Part shown: positions 39,501 through 45,948 of the stretch, one piece after another
Layout of the letters: every line of letters starts with the position of its first letter
Position numbering within the stretch: position 1 is the stretch's first letter
Assembly: GCA_026004775.1 (NCBI GenBank)
Contig: BPJU01000005.1
Location: forward strand, 248,001 to 312,000
Reading direction: 5' to 3'
Length of the DNA: 64,000 nt
Source of the DNA: Pirellulaceae bacterium
Lineage (GTDB): Bacteria; Planctomycetota; Planctomycetia; Pirellulales; Pirellulaceae
Made by a program: the position numbers and the translations under genes
The notes under the pieces: generated by a model
What the model was told of the DNA's origin: nothing
Seen by the model: only the letters and a program-made list of their open reading frames with translations
Database searches by the model: none

Positions 39501-41138
39501 GTGGTACAGGGCTCGAGCTCGGCACAACGCACCGGATCGCCCATTCTCCTGCCAATGCCCGACGAGACAAAGCCGGGCCCCCAAGGGGCGGCCACGTTGG
39601 CCTTATCCGGTACGAGGGCGATAGCCGTGTCCGGCGTAAATGCGTCGGATAGTCCGTCGCTCCCCGTGGCACGCCTGGAACAGCCTAAAGCCGGACGAGT
39701 TGGTCCCCCTGCCACTTTTCCGACGGGTGACGACGGTGCTCCGACAATTGCCCCGGGGGCGACTGCGGGCACACAGAGCCACGAAGTGGTCGCCGCGGTT
39801 GCGCTGGCCGGCCGTCCGGGAATCGAACAACAACCGGCTGGCCTGCCGATAACCGCACCGAGTTCGCCGGGTGAGGGAGGATTGTCCGACGACCCGATTG
39901 TGGACCTGGGCGTCGAAGACCGTCGAGCTACCCGCGACTCGGACAACGTGCAATTGCAGTTGGTTCGTATCCCGCGGCGCGTACCGAGCGGAACTCCGTC
40001 CACATTGTTCGCGGTGGATTTGCCGGCAGAGGCTTTCCGCAAGCGGACCGAACGCAATCGCCCGGGCGCTGCTGGACAACTCGGACCGCAGACGGAACGG
40101 GCGATTGAGATGGGCCTGGCTTTCCTTGCGCGTTACCAGCAGAGCGACGGCCGATGGACGTTGGACGGATTCGACGAGCCGTCGCCGGTGATGAACTCCG
40201 ACGTGGCAGCTACCGGCCTTGCCCTACTGGCGTTTCAGGGAGCCGGCTACACACACCGCGAATACCAGTATCGCGACGTGGTTCAAAAAGCTATCGAGTA
40301 TCTGCTCAGCGCGCAGCAGCCGGACGGCGTCCTTTTCGAAAAAGCCGATCCGGAATCAAATCGTGTCGCGCGACTCTATTCCCACGCCATCGCCACGTTG
40401 GCTTTGTCGGAGGCGTACGGCATGACGCGGGATCCGGCGCTTATGGCGCCGACCCAGAAAGCGCTCGATTACATTGTCGCTGCTCAATCGCCCGAGTTGG
40501 GAGGATGGCGGTACACACCCCAGATCAACAGCGACACGTCGGTGTCGGGATGGATGTTGATGGCATTGAAAAGCGGCGAATTGGCGGGGTTGACGGTGCC
40601 CCGCACGACCTACGACCGCGTGGTGCGCTGGCTGGATCGCGCCCAGGCGCCGGATGAGCCGCATTTGTATCGCTATAATCCGGATGCTCCGGACACACCT
40701 GCGCAACGGCACGGGCGAGTTCCCTCGCCAACCATGACGTCGGTGGGTCTGCTGATGCGTTTGTATACCGGGTGGCGCCGTGACCATCCGGCCATGCAAG
40801 CCGGCGGGGATTATCTGCGAGAAAACCTCCCGGGCATGAGCGACTTATCGGATCCGGTTGCCAGCCGCCGCCGTGATACATACTACTGGTATTATGCCAC
40901 TCAGGTAATGTTTCATCTGGGCGGCCAGTACTGGCAAGAATGGAACGATCGGCTGCGCCCACTGCTATTGAGTACTCAAGTGCAGCAAGGGCCCTACGCG
41001 GGAAGCTGGGATCCGTTTCGGCCCGTTCCCGACCGCTGGGCAGCTCACGCCGGACGTCTCTATGTCACAACTATGAATCTCCTTTCGCTGGAAGTGACTT
41101 ATCGCTACCTGCCCCTGTATGAGTCGACCGCCAAGTGA
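36537..41138 (+). CDS. giant membrane-anchored protein with terpenoid-cyclase-like C-terminal domain
   Basis: 1533 residues. Three N-terminal hydrophobic segments (LLLMVLGGFAVGTALAF, VISIPWLVACGMVA, LLASLVLHLLLILAAVNVV) anchor it. A spacer of about 1000 residues, rich in Ala, Pro, Ser, Gln and Thr and without fold, follows. The last 350 residues form a prenyltransferase/squalene-cyclase-like alpha barrel with repeated QxxDGxW and similar patterns (AFLARYQQSDGRWTLDGF, YLLSAQQPDGVLF, YIVAAQSPELGGWRYTPQ). No DxDD acid motif is seen, so it may be a binding domain and not a cyclase. Position after exbB and exbD, plus a long periplasm-crossing spacer, suggests a TonB-like partner; that is inference. 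Confidence 0.8.
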   Translation: MPRRIRKLDVQPQRVDTTHWPVDLLLMVLGGFAVGTALAFQRFDDPVWYQSAWVSVISIPWLVACGMVASRLLSKRWMRRSMQVGLLASLVLHLLLILAAVNVVLPARLVRPSQTATVTERPREVPPMERVTVAVSSPQRSQLPPIDSPMAAAADVDVAATDRTSRAVQQNLPVAEADSSTDSPNLMRRKQDVPSEARRAPSLSELSRNETRRPQTASASLSISGPQQPEPKIVATKVELTPERHRPEPGQVEVAATPQPAELTPSLSGDSPASVPPAAMQPARRQATREPVVALAQHEKPASGTTATPVLVAADVPASPKRTSAASAGLPQAELPLAASQPSPAELPNYQSDAESQVAQLPEPLPERRATVVPRTLADPAPSAISSAPTGNAAPSPAEMAQGPAAPRAASEQAARIDTEPQPSAERPAVVQLSRSLAQTESAPPEQPSPDRTAMRRSAHAPSTADAAEAGQATSPALVASRAPVDPTAALRPTDTPLARQPIRAESVASRQPAEVREASREAALAQSTFQRQLTAEQASIQPFDRPAITVAQASRTARPQTLLAADQPAPHVGQPPAQPTPAPLPLAVDRAQTGVAGGSSGPNLSRQLPAGDSPALSSSGASLPEASQSVDPGAALTPAAPALSITARAHRPVPGSLSASVVTPSGAQSPQPASDVSLAASPANMQLEAEVERGRVTGEQGRLPIDVGPERVVAELQTDRGSGGGRPELSAIPVAPSPTGSHSGTARPSIPTDTLAAQLAAPSASGGSRPAAIDAAPTAVNQARTDLGGTRRTSGTPSAAILEGPPAEPNAAEALGELALRTAPTTGEVHHSIAATDSIAGRATTARSHTRPVPVVTDAMIDSGSLGTGAQVERSAADVISPGDVAVHMPGSLATAAGPRGHESPQTAGAERPASGEWLAPEPSAVVRVRAHAADALAGPAVAGDGLPGSTRPARSPLTAQEGTRGSPSAPQIALGSPSAEPLPAAQVVQGSSSAQRTGSPILLPMPDETKPGPQGAATLALSGTRAIAVSGVNASDSPSLPVARLEQPKAGRVGPPATFPTGDDGAPTIAPGATAGTQSHEVVAAVALAGRPGIEQQPAGLPITAPSSPGEGGLSDDPIVDLGVEDRRATRDSDNVQLQLVRIPRRVPSGTPSTLFAVDLPAEAFRKRTERNRPGAAGQLGPQTERAIEMGLAFLARYQQSDGRWTLDGFDEPSPVMNSDVAATGLALLAFQGAGYTHREYQYRDVVQKAIEYLLSAQQPDGVLFEKADPESNRVARLYSHAIATLALSEAYGMTRDPALMAPTQKALDYIVAAQSPELGGWRYTPQINSDTSVSGWMLMALKSGELAGLTVPRTTYDRVVRWLDRAQAPDEPHLYRYNPDAPDTPAQRHGRVPSPTMTSVGLLMRLYTGWRRDHPAMQAGGDYLRENLPGMSDLSDPVASRRRDTYYWYYATQVMFHLGGQYWQEWNDRLRPLLLSTQVQQGPYAGSWDPFRPVPDRWAAHAGRLYVTTMNLLSLEVTYRYLPLYESTAK

Positions 41139-41234
41139 TCACGGCCAGTAGCGCCCCGCTGTGTGTGCGTATATGCAACCGTCTACCGAATATCTTCTTC
41201 GCTTACCGTAGCTGCAGAGGGCGCAAAGACCACA

Positions 41235-41445
41235 GTAACCGTTCACGGTTGAATCGCAAGCTGTTGCGGGGCCTCGCTTCCACAGGTGCGGAACACTTGC
41301 GTGTTCCGCATACGGAATGTGGACGCTTCGTGAAGATTTTTTCGTTGCGGAAGTCTTGCGGCGGCCGCTACCGCGTCCGCCTTGCGACTTCCGCTACCCC
41401 ATAAGCCAATATCGTGTTCTTCATTTGCTAACCGTGAACGGTTAC
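41235..41445. mobile_element. 211-bp MITE with IS66-like ends, copy 1
   Basis: Non-coding element with 16-bp perfect terminal inverted repeats GTAACCGTTCACGGTT, flanked by 8-bp direct repeats AGACCACA (41227-41234 and 41446-41453). It holds hairpins, for example GCGGAACA/TGTTCCGC at 41288-41309 and a longer GCGGAAGTC/GACTTCCGC stem. IS66-family elements start with GTAA and make 8-bp duplications, so an IS66-type transposase in trans is the likely mover. Almost identical to 44072-44282. Confidence 0.9.
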
Positions 41446-41907
41446 AGACCACACAAGTTGCTGGAACCGGTTATACTCGGCAGCAGGAATTGTTTCATCG
41501 TCTGCCAAATAACAGCGCCATTTGTTGGAACAATTCCCGTGTTAGCTGCGGTAAGAGAAGGTCGCGTTATTATGGCGTAATGCGTCTATTACAACCCACA
41601 AGAAATGTACGGCGCAACCTGCGGCAGAGGCTCCTGTCAGTTATCAGTTAACTGTTGTATGGGAGTTTTCCGAAAAGCTACCGTACTCCCATTGTTCAGT
41701 GTAGTTCCTACTTGAAATCTGCCTTCAAGGAAGGTGCCGAGCCGAGGCAGCACTTTCTCCAGAAACGATCTTACTCTTCTGCCAATGCGCCGAGACCATG
41801 GAGCCGGACTGGGTTTTCGGCACTCTCTCGACAACCCGCCCGTCTGCACCCTATAACCGTTGTTAGTCGGCAGAAAATCTTGCCTTGGTGGGATCGAGGA
41901 GCGGTCA
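41446..41907. other. intergenic, nothing recognised
   Basis: About 460 bp after the MITE, with short frames only. A frame at 41655-42122 runs into the transporter gene in another phase and is not credible. GAGGAG at 41896-41901 is the ribosome site of the transporter. Confidence 0.4.
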
Positions 41908-43233
41908 ATGCTGCGCCTGGTAAGTCTTTTCGGTATTGGGGTGCTGGTCAGCTTGGCTTGGCTGCTGAGCCGGCAAAAGCGGGCGATCCGCTGGCGGTTG
42001 GTAATCGCAGGTATTCTACTGCAATGGGTGCTGGCGGCGGTGGTTTTTGGTTCGCAAACCTGGACATTCGGCGGCCGCTATCCAGAAGGCATCCTGTTTG
42101 CCGGGATAGCCGGATTCTTTGAGTTGGTCAATCAGTGGGTCCGCGCCGGAGCGGAATTCGTATTCGGATTGCGACCCGACGTGTCTCGTTCCGGCGATGC
42201 CTTGATGCTGTTGAGCTCGTTTGCCTTCGGAGTGATGCCGACCGTGATCTTTTTCGCCTCGCTGATGTCGGTTCTCTACCATGTCGGCCTGATGCAGCGG
42301 ATCGTCGGTCTGATTGCCTGGTGTATGCAGCGGACGTTGGGAGTCAGCGGAGCGGAGAGTTTTGCGGTGGCTGCCAATATCTTTGTGGGGCACACTGAGG
42401 CACCGCTGGTGGTTCGCCCCTATTTGGCAACGTTCACGCGATCGGAATTGTGTACCGTGATGGTCTCCGGGTTTGCCACGATTTCCGGCGGATTGCTGGC
42501 CGCCTTTGCCGCTTTGGGAATCCACCCCGGACATTTGGTAACCGCCTCGATCATCTCGGCTCCGGCAGCCCTGGTGATTGCCAAGATTCTCGAGCCGGAA
42601 ACCGAACGGCCGGTGACCGCCGATGCCTCAGGTGTGAAATGCCCGCGCACCAGCGTCAACGTGATTGATGCGGCGGCCCAAGGAGCTGCCGACGGGCTGC
42701 GGCTGGCTCTGAACATCGTCGCCATGCTCATCGCCTTCCTGGCTTTGATCGCCATGTGCGACACGCTGTTGGCCGCGCTGGGCCACTTGACCTCCTGGCT
42801 GGTTAACCAACTTCCGGGAAGCGGTTCCGCAGTGGCGTGGCACTGGTCGCTGAAAGGTCTGCTGGGAATCGTGTTCTGGCCGCTGGTATGGCTGGCCGGC
42901 GTCCCGGTGGGAGAGTGCCGTGAGGCCGCACGTTTACTGGGAGAAAAAACGGTATTGAACGAATTCGTGGCGTATGTGAGCTTGAGCCGGCTGTTGGCCG
43001 AACAAGCCCACTTGCCAGCCGAAGCCGCCCTTCTCAGCCCCCGCACGGTCGTCATTCTCACCTATGCCCTGTGCGGATTTTCGAACTTCGGAGCCATCGG
43101 CATCCAGATCGGCGGTATCGGAGCGCTGGTGCCCGAACGGCGCAGCGAATTGGCTGAACTGGGGTTGCGCGCGATGATCGGCGGGAGCCTGGCGTGTCTG
43201 ATGACCGCGTGCGTAGCCGGTACGCTTCTTTAG
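41908..43233 (+). CDS. concentrative nucleoside transporter (NupC/CNT family)
   Basis: About 441-residue inner-membrane symporter. Seen: GVMPTVIFFASLMSVLYHVGLMQRIVGLIAWCMQRTLGVSGAESFAVAANIFVGHTEAPLVVRPYL, then TISGGLLAAFAALGI, ASIISAPAALVIAKIL and GFSNFGAIGIQIGGIGALVPERR. These match the CNT family gate, sodium-site and C-terminal signatures. Takes up nucleosides with sodium or proton. GAGGAG 6 bases before ATG 41908 was used; 16 extra upstream residues in frame are unlikely. Between the two MITEs. Confidence 0.93.
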   Translation: MLRLVSLFGIGVLVSLAWLLSRQKRAIRWRLVIAGILLQWVLAAVVFGSQTWTFGGRYPEGILFAGIAGFFELVNQWVRAGAEFVFGLRPDVSRSGDALMLLSSFAFGVMPTVIFFASLMSVLYHVGLMQRIVGLIAWCMQRTLGVSGAESFAVAANIFVGHTEAPLVVRPYLATFTRSELCTVMVSGFATISGGLLAAFAALGIHPGHLVTASIISAPAALVIAKILEPETERPVTADASGVKCPRTSVNVIDAAAQGAADGLRLALNIVAMLIAFLALIAMCDTLLAALGHLTSWLVNQLPGSGSAVAWHWSLKGLLGIVFWPLVWLAGVPVGECREAARLLGEKTVLNEFVAYVSLSRLLAEQAHLPAEAALLSPRTVVILTYALCGFSNFGAIGIQIGGIGALVPERRSELAELGLRAMIGGSLACLMTACVAGTLL

Positions 43234-43336
43234 GTAAGAGATCACTTCCGGTTACCGCCCCCCATCGGCTATAATAACATCGCTCGAAGTGTTCTGGCCT
43301 CGTGCCAGTCTGGCCACATTGGGCAAGGAGTCGTTC

Positions 43337-43570
43337 ATGGAAGCTGTTGCCGAAGTGGGGATTTCTCCCAAAGCCGCCATCGGGTTCACGGCCGGGAAAG
43401 TTTGGCACCTCCTGCATGATCAGGGTCGCATGTCGATGACCAGGCTGATCAAGTCGGTGGATGCTCCGCGCGACCTGGTTTTACAAGCCATCGGCTGGCT
43501 GGCGCGCGAGGACAAGATCGAAATCGAAGAAACCAGCCGCGGCCGACTGGTTTGGCTCAAAGAAGAATAA
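43337..43570 (+). CDS. small winged-helix protein (DUF2582-type)
   Basis: 77 residues: AAIGFTAGKVWHLLHDQGRMSMTRLIKSVDAPRDLVLQAIGWLAREDKIEIEE, then GRLVWLKEE. This is a winged helix-turn-helix as in DUF2582 proteins, which are small and widely spread and whose role is not known. AAGGAG 6 bases before ATG 43337. TATAAT at 43270-43275 may be its -10 box; no good -35 is seen. The next gene starts 19 bp downstream. Confidence 0.82.
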   Translation: MEAVAEVGISPKAAIGFTAGKVWHLLHDQGRMSMTRLIKSVDAPRDLVLQAIGWLAREDKIEIEETSRGRLVWLKEE

Positions 43571-43589
43571 CCGCCGGACGTACGAAACC

Positions 43590-44030
43590 ATGCCTGCTGT
43601 TTACGAGCGCCACGGCGTACGCTTCCAGTATCCCGAGAATTGGAATCTTATTGAAGAGTCCACTCGGTGGCCCCGTGAAATTACGCTGGAAAGCCCGAGC
43701 GGGGCGCTGTGGGCTCTGCATGTATACTTCCCGCCCGATTCGCCCTCCCGGCTGCTCCAGGATGCCTTGAAAGCAATGCAGAAGGAATACGAAGGCATCG
43801 AGTACAGCAGTGTCACCGAACAATTGCACGAAACCGCCACGGCGGATGGATACGATCTTTACTTTTTCTACCTGGATTTCGTAGTCGAATGCCGATTGCG
43901 GAGTTTTACCTACCGCGACAAGACGTTTCTTCTGATAACGCAGGCCGAGGAACGCGAATACCAGCAATTGGAACCCGTCTTTCGCGCCATGACCACCAGC
44001 TTGGTGCGCCATCTGGCAGGACAGGTGTAA
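43590..44030 (+). CDS. small cytoplasmic protein, DcrB/PsbP-like, unknown
   Basis: 146 residues without signal peptide. Pattern YERHGVRFQYPENWNLIEESTRWPREITLESPSGALWALHVYF, then a helix and EYSSVTEQLHETATADGYDLYFFYLDFVVECRLRSFTYRDKTFLLITQAEEREYQQLEPVFRAM. The YPENW start and the closing helix that tests 'max change' resemble the DcrB/DUF1795 (PsbP-like) fold; that is a weak similarity by eye. Starts at ATG 43590 and follows the winged-helix gene by 19 bp, so the two are probably co-transcribed. The MITE copy 2 sits 41 bp after its stop. Confidence 0.7.
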   Translation: MPAVYERHGVRFQYPENWNLIEESTRWPREITLESPSGALWALHVYFPPDSPSRLLQDALKAMQKEYEGIEYSSVTEQLHETATADGYDLYFFYLDFVVECRLRSFTYRDKTFLLITQAEEREYQQLEPVFRAMTTSLVRHLAGQV

Positions 44031-44071
44031 TTATCCCCAAGCCCAGCTCATGCAGGTCTACTGCCGGCCGC

Positions 44072-44282
44072 GTAACCGTTCACGGTTGAATCGCAAGCTG
44101 ATTCGGGGCCTCGCTTCCAAAGGTGCGGAACACTTGCGTGTTCCGCATACGGAATGTGGACGCTTCGTGAAGATTTTTTCGTTGCGGAAGTCTTGCGGCG
44201 GCCGCTACCGCGTCCGCCTTGCGACTTCCGCTACCCCATAAGCCAATATCGTGTTCTTCATTTGCTAACCGTGAACGGTTAC
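44072..44282. mobile_element. 211-bp MITE with IS66-like ends, copy 2
   Basis: Same element as 41235-41445 with only a few substitutions, same orientation. Ends GTAACCGTTCACGGTT and its complement; target duplication CCGGCCGC at 44064-44071 and 44283-44290. The two targets differ in sequence, so these are two independent insertions. Confidence 0.9.
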
Positions 44283-44384
44283 CCGGCCGCAACGGCAGTA
44301 CTGGAAGCGGGAGTCGCTGACGTCCCCTTTACGCTTCCCATCAAGCATAAGCCCGCCGCACACGTTTTGAGCGCTGAAAAATTT

Positions 44385-44412
44385 TTGCATCGGCATCGCT
44401 TTTCGCTATAAT
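44385..44412 (+). promoter_or_regulatory. sigma-70-type promoter candidate
   Basis: TTGCAT at 44385-44390 and TATAAT at 44407-44412 with a 16-bp spacer, 137 bp before the ATG at 44550. The surroundings are AT-rich, unlike the GC-rich genes. Confidence 0.5.
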
Positions 44413-44549
44413 CCCATTTTGGATACGGTGGCGATCGTCTGATATATAGCGAACGAATCCGGTTCACGGAGAGGACTCGATCGGTACGAGCCGAAAGTCG
44501 TTCGACTGCGGCTCGGGCTGGCTTCTTGACGCGTTGGAGAAGTTCTGCC

Positions 44550-45800
44550 ATGAGGCGTGTTCGGTGCTGCGCTTGTCTGGCCATTTTGGTGGCCGCAATG
44601 GGATTCGATGTTAGCTTGAATGCGGATCAGCGTACCGAGACGATCTGGAGGTATGTGCCATCCGACCAGATACGGGCGGTGACCCGCACCATAGAGCTTT
44701 CCGAAGAGCGTCCGGAAGACCTTATTGAAGAGGCAACCTACCGCGGTTCGGCTCGCCGCTACGCGCAGCTTCGTTACGGAAGCGAAAATTCACGGCGCGT
44801 AACGATCGTGGTGGACGAATTGGGTGAGGGCCGGTACGACTTCTACGCCGATGGGAATCGCGACCGCCGTATCACTCCCGATGAGCGGCTAGCGGGCGAA
44901 GGCCGCCAACGCACCATTCACCTGGCAGCGGAAATCATACGCGAGACGATCATCGAACAAGAGCCGCGCCAGGTGCTGTTGCGACTGGGCACGCTGCGAA
45001 ACCGCCTGATAGTTGGCACCATCGGCTATATCGAAGGCGAAGTTTGTGTGTCCGGTGCGGACGCATCAGGGCCAGTAGCGCGAAACGTCCGACGCGTCGA
45101 TGGCAATGCCAATGGTCTGTTTGCCGACGCAGCAGACTACGTTTGGATCGACCTGGATGGCAACGGCCAGTGGGACCCTGCGGGGGAACAGTTCGCCTTT
45201 TTGCCAGTACTCAGGCTATTTGGCCGGCGCTTTGCAGTACATTCGGATCGGTTCGGCCGCACTTTTGCGCTGCGAGAAATCGTCGGCACGGGAACACTGC
45301 AAGTTGTTGTGCAAGCACTGCCTGCGTCGGCACGCGTCACACTATTCGAAGCCACAATCTTCTCGCCGGATGGGATGGTGTTTGCTACCAGACAGATCGG
45401 TGAGAAACTAACCGTACCTGTCGGCAAGTATGCACTGGCCAGTGTCACGCTCAGCATCGACGACGGCCGCGGCGTGCCGTGGCAGTTCGTTTTCTCAAGA
45501 TCCGATTCAGTCGGCGAGGACAGGTGGGTGGAAGTATCACAGGACCAGGAAGTGGTGTTAGAGGCCATCGGCAAGTTGAAATTCTTCCTGGACTTTGCGG
45601 ACACTCGACAAGTCAAGCCTGGAGACAACCTGGTGGTGTATCCGCGACTATATACGGAGAACGGACTGTTGATCAATTTGAGTTGCCGAGGAAATCAGCT
45701 TGCCAGTCCCGCGCAAGAACAGCTCCACAATAAGTGCTCGCTAAAATTGATCGATCCTGACGGCCGGCACCTTAGTACGAGCAGTTCCGGTTTCTCGTGA
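44550..45800 (+). CDS. secreted beta-rich protein, ends at an in-frame TGA
   Basis: 416 residues. Leader RRVRCCACLAILVAAMGFDVSLNA, then a region of calcium-binding-like Asp/Asn turns (DFYADGNRDRRITPDE, RVDGNANGLFADAADYVWIDLDGNGQWDPAGE) and a beta-rich second half. No enzyme motif was recognised. GGAGAAG at 44535-44541 lies 8 bases before ATG 44550. The frame does not end naturally: after TGA at 45798-45800 it continues open for 44 further codons to a TGA at 45933-45935, which overlaps the ribosome site of the next gene. The extra part reads like normal protein, so the TGA looks like a nonsense change. Confidence 0.7.
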   Translation: MRRVRCCACLAILVAAMGFDVSLNADQRTETIWRYVPSDQIRAVTRTIELSEERPEDLIEEATYRGSARRYAQLRYGSENSRRVTIVVDELGEGRYDFYADGNRDRRITPDERLAGEGRQRTIHLAAEIIRETIIEQEPRQVLLRLGTLRNRLIVGTIGYIEGEVCVSGADASGPVARNVRRVDGNANGLFADAADYVWIDLDGNGQWDPAGEQFAFLPVLRLFGRRFAVHSDRFGRTFALREIVGTGTLQVVVQALPASARVTLFEATIFSPDGMVFATRQIGEKLTVPVGKYALASVTLSIDDGRGVPWQFVFSRSDSVGEDRWVEVSQDQEVVLEAIGKLKFFLDFADTRQVKPGDNLVVYPRLYTENGLLINLSCRGNQLASPAQEQLHNKCSLKLIDPDGRHLSTSSSGFS

Positions 45801-45935
45801 GGTACCTTCTGCTCGGCCTCGGTCGGAGTGCCGCTCGAACAGTTGCCCGATCGACTCATCCTGGTGGGCAGTTTTGACCTTGGTCCCCTGGGCGGAATTG
45901 TCACCGTTCAAGAACCCATAGATGTAGTGCGTTGA
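45801..45935 (+). other. in-frame continuation after the TGA
   Basis: Same frame as 44550-45800. It encodes TFCSASVG, VPLEQLPDRLILVGSF and IVTVQEPIDVVR, a hydrophobic strand-like ending, and stops at the ribosome site of the CnaB gene. Tight spacing of this kind is expected for the true end of an operon gene. Confidence 0.5.
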
Positions 45936-45948
45936 GGAGATTTGTTCC

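Noticed and set aside
41243-41452. Short open frames inside the MITEs
   Set aside because: They end at or run past the element ends and show no conserved protein; the element is non-coding.
45798-45800. Selenocysteine at the in-frame TGA
   Set aside because: No cysteine-equivalent redox motif in a known selenoprotein family and no stem-loop I could support directly behind it; a nonsense change is simpler.
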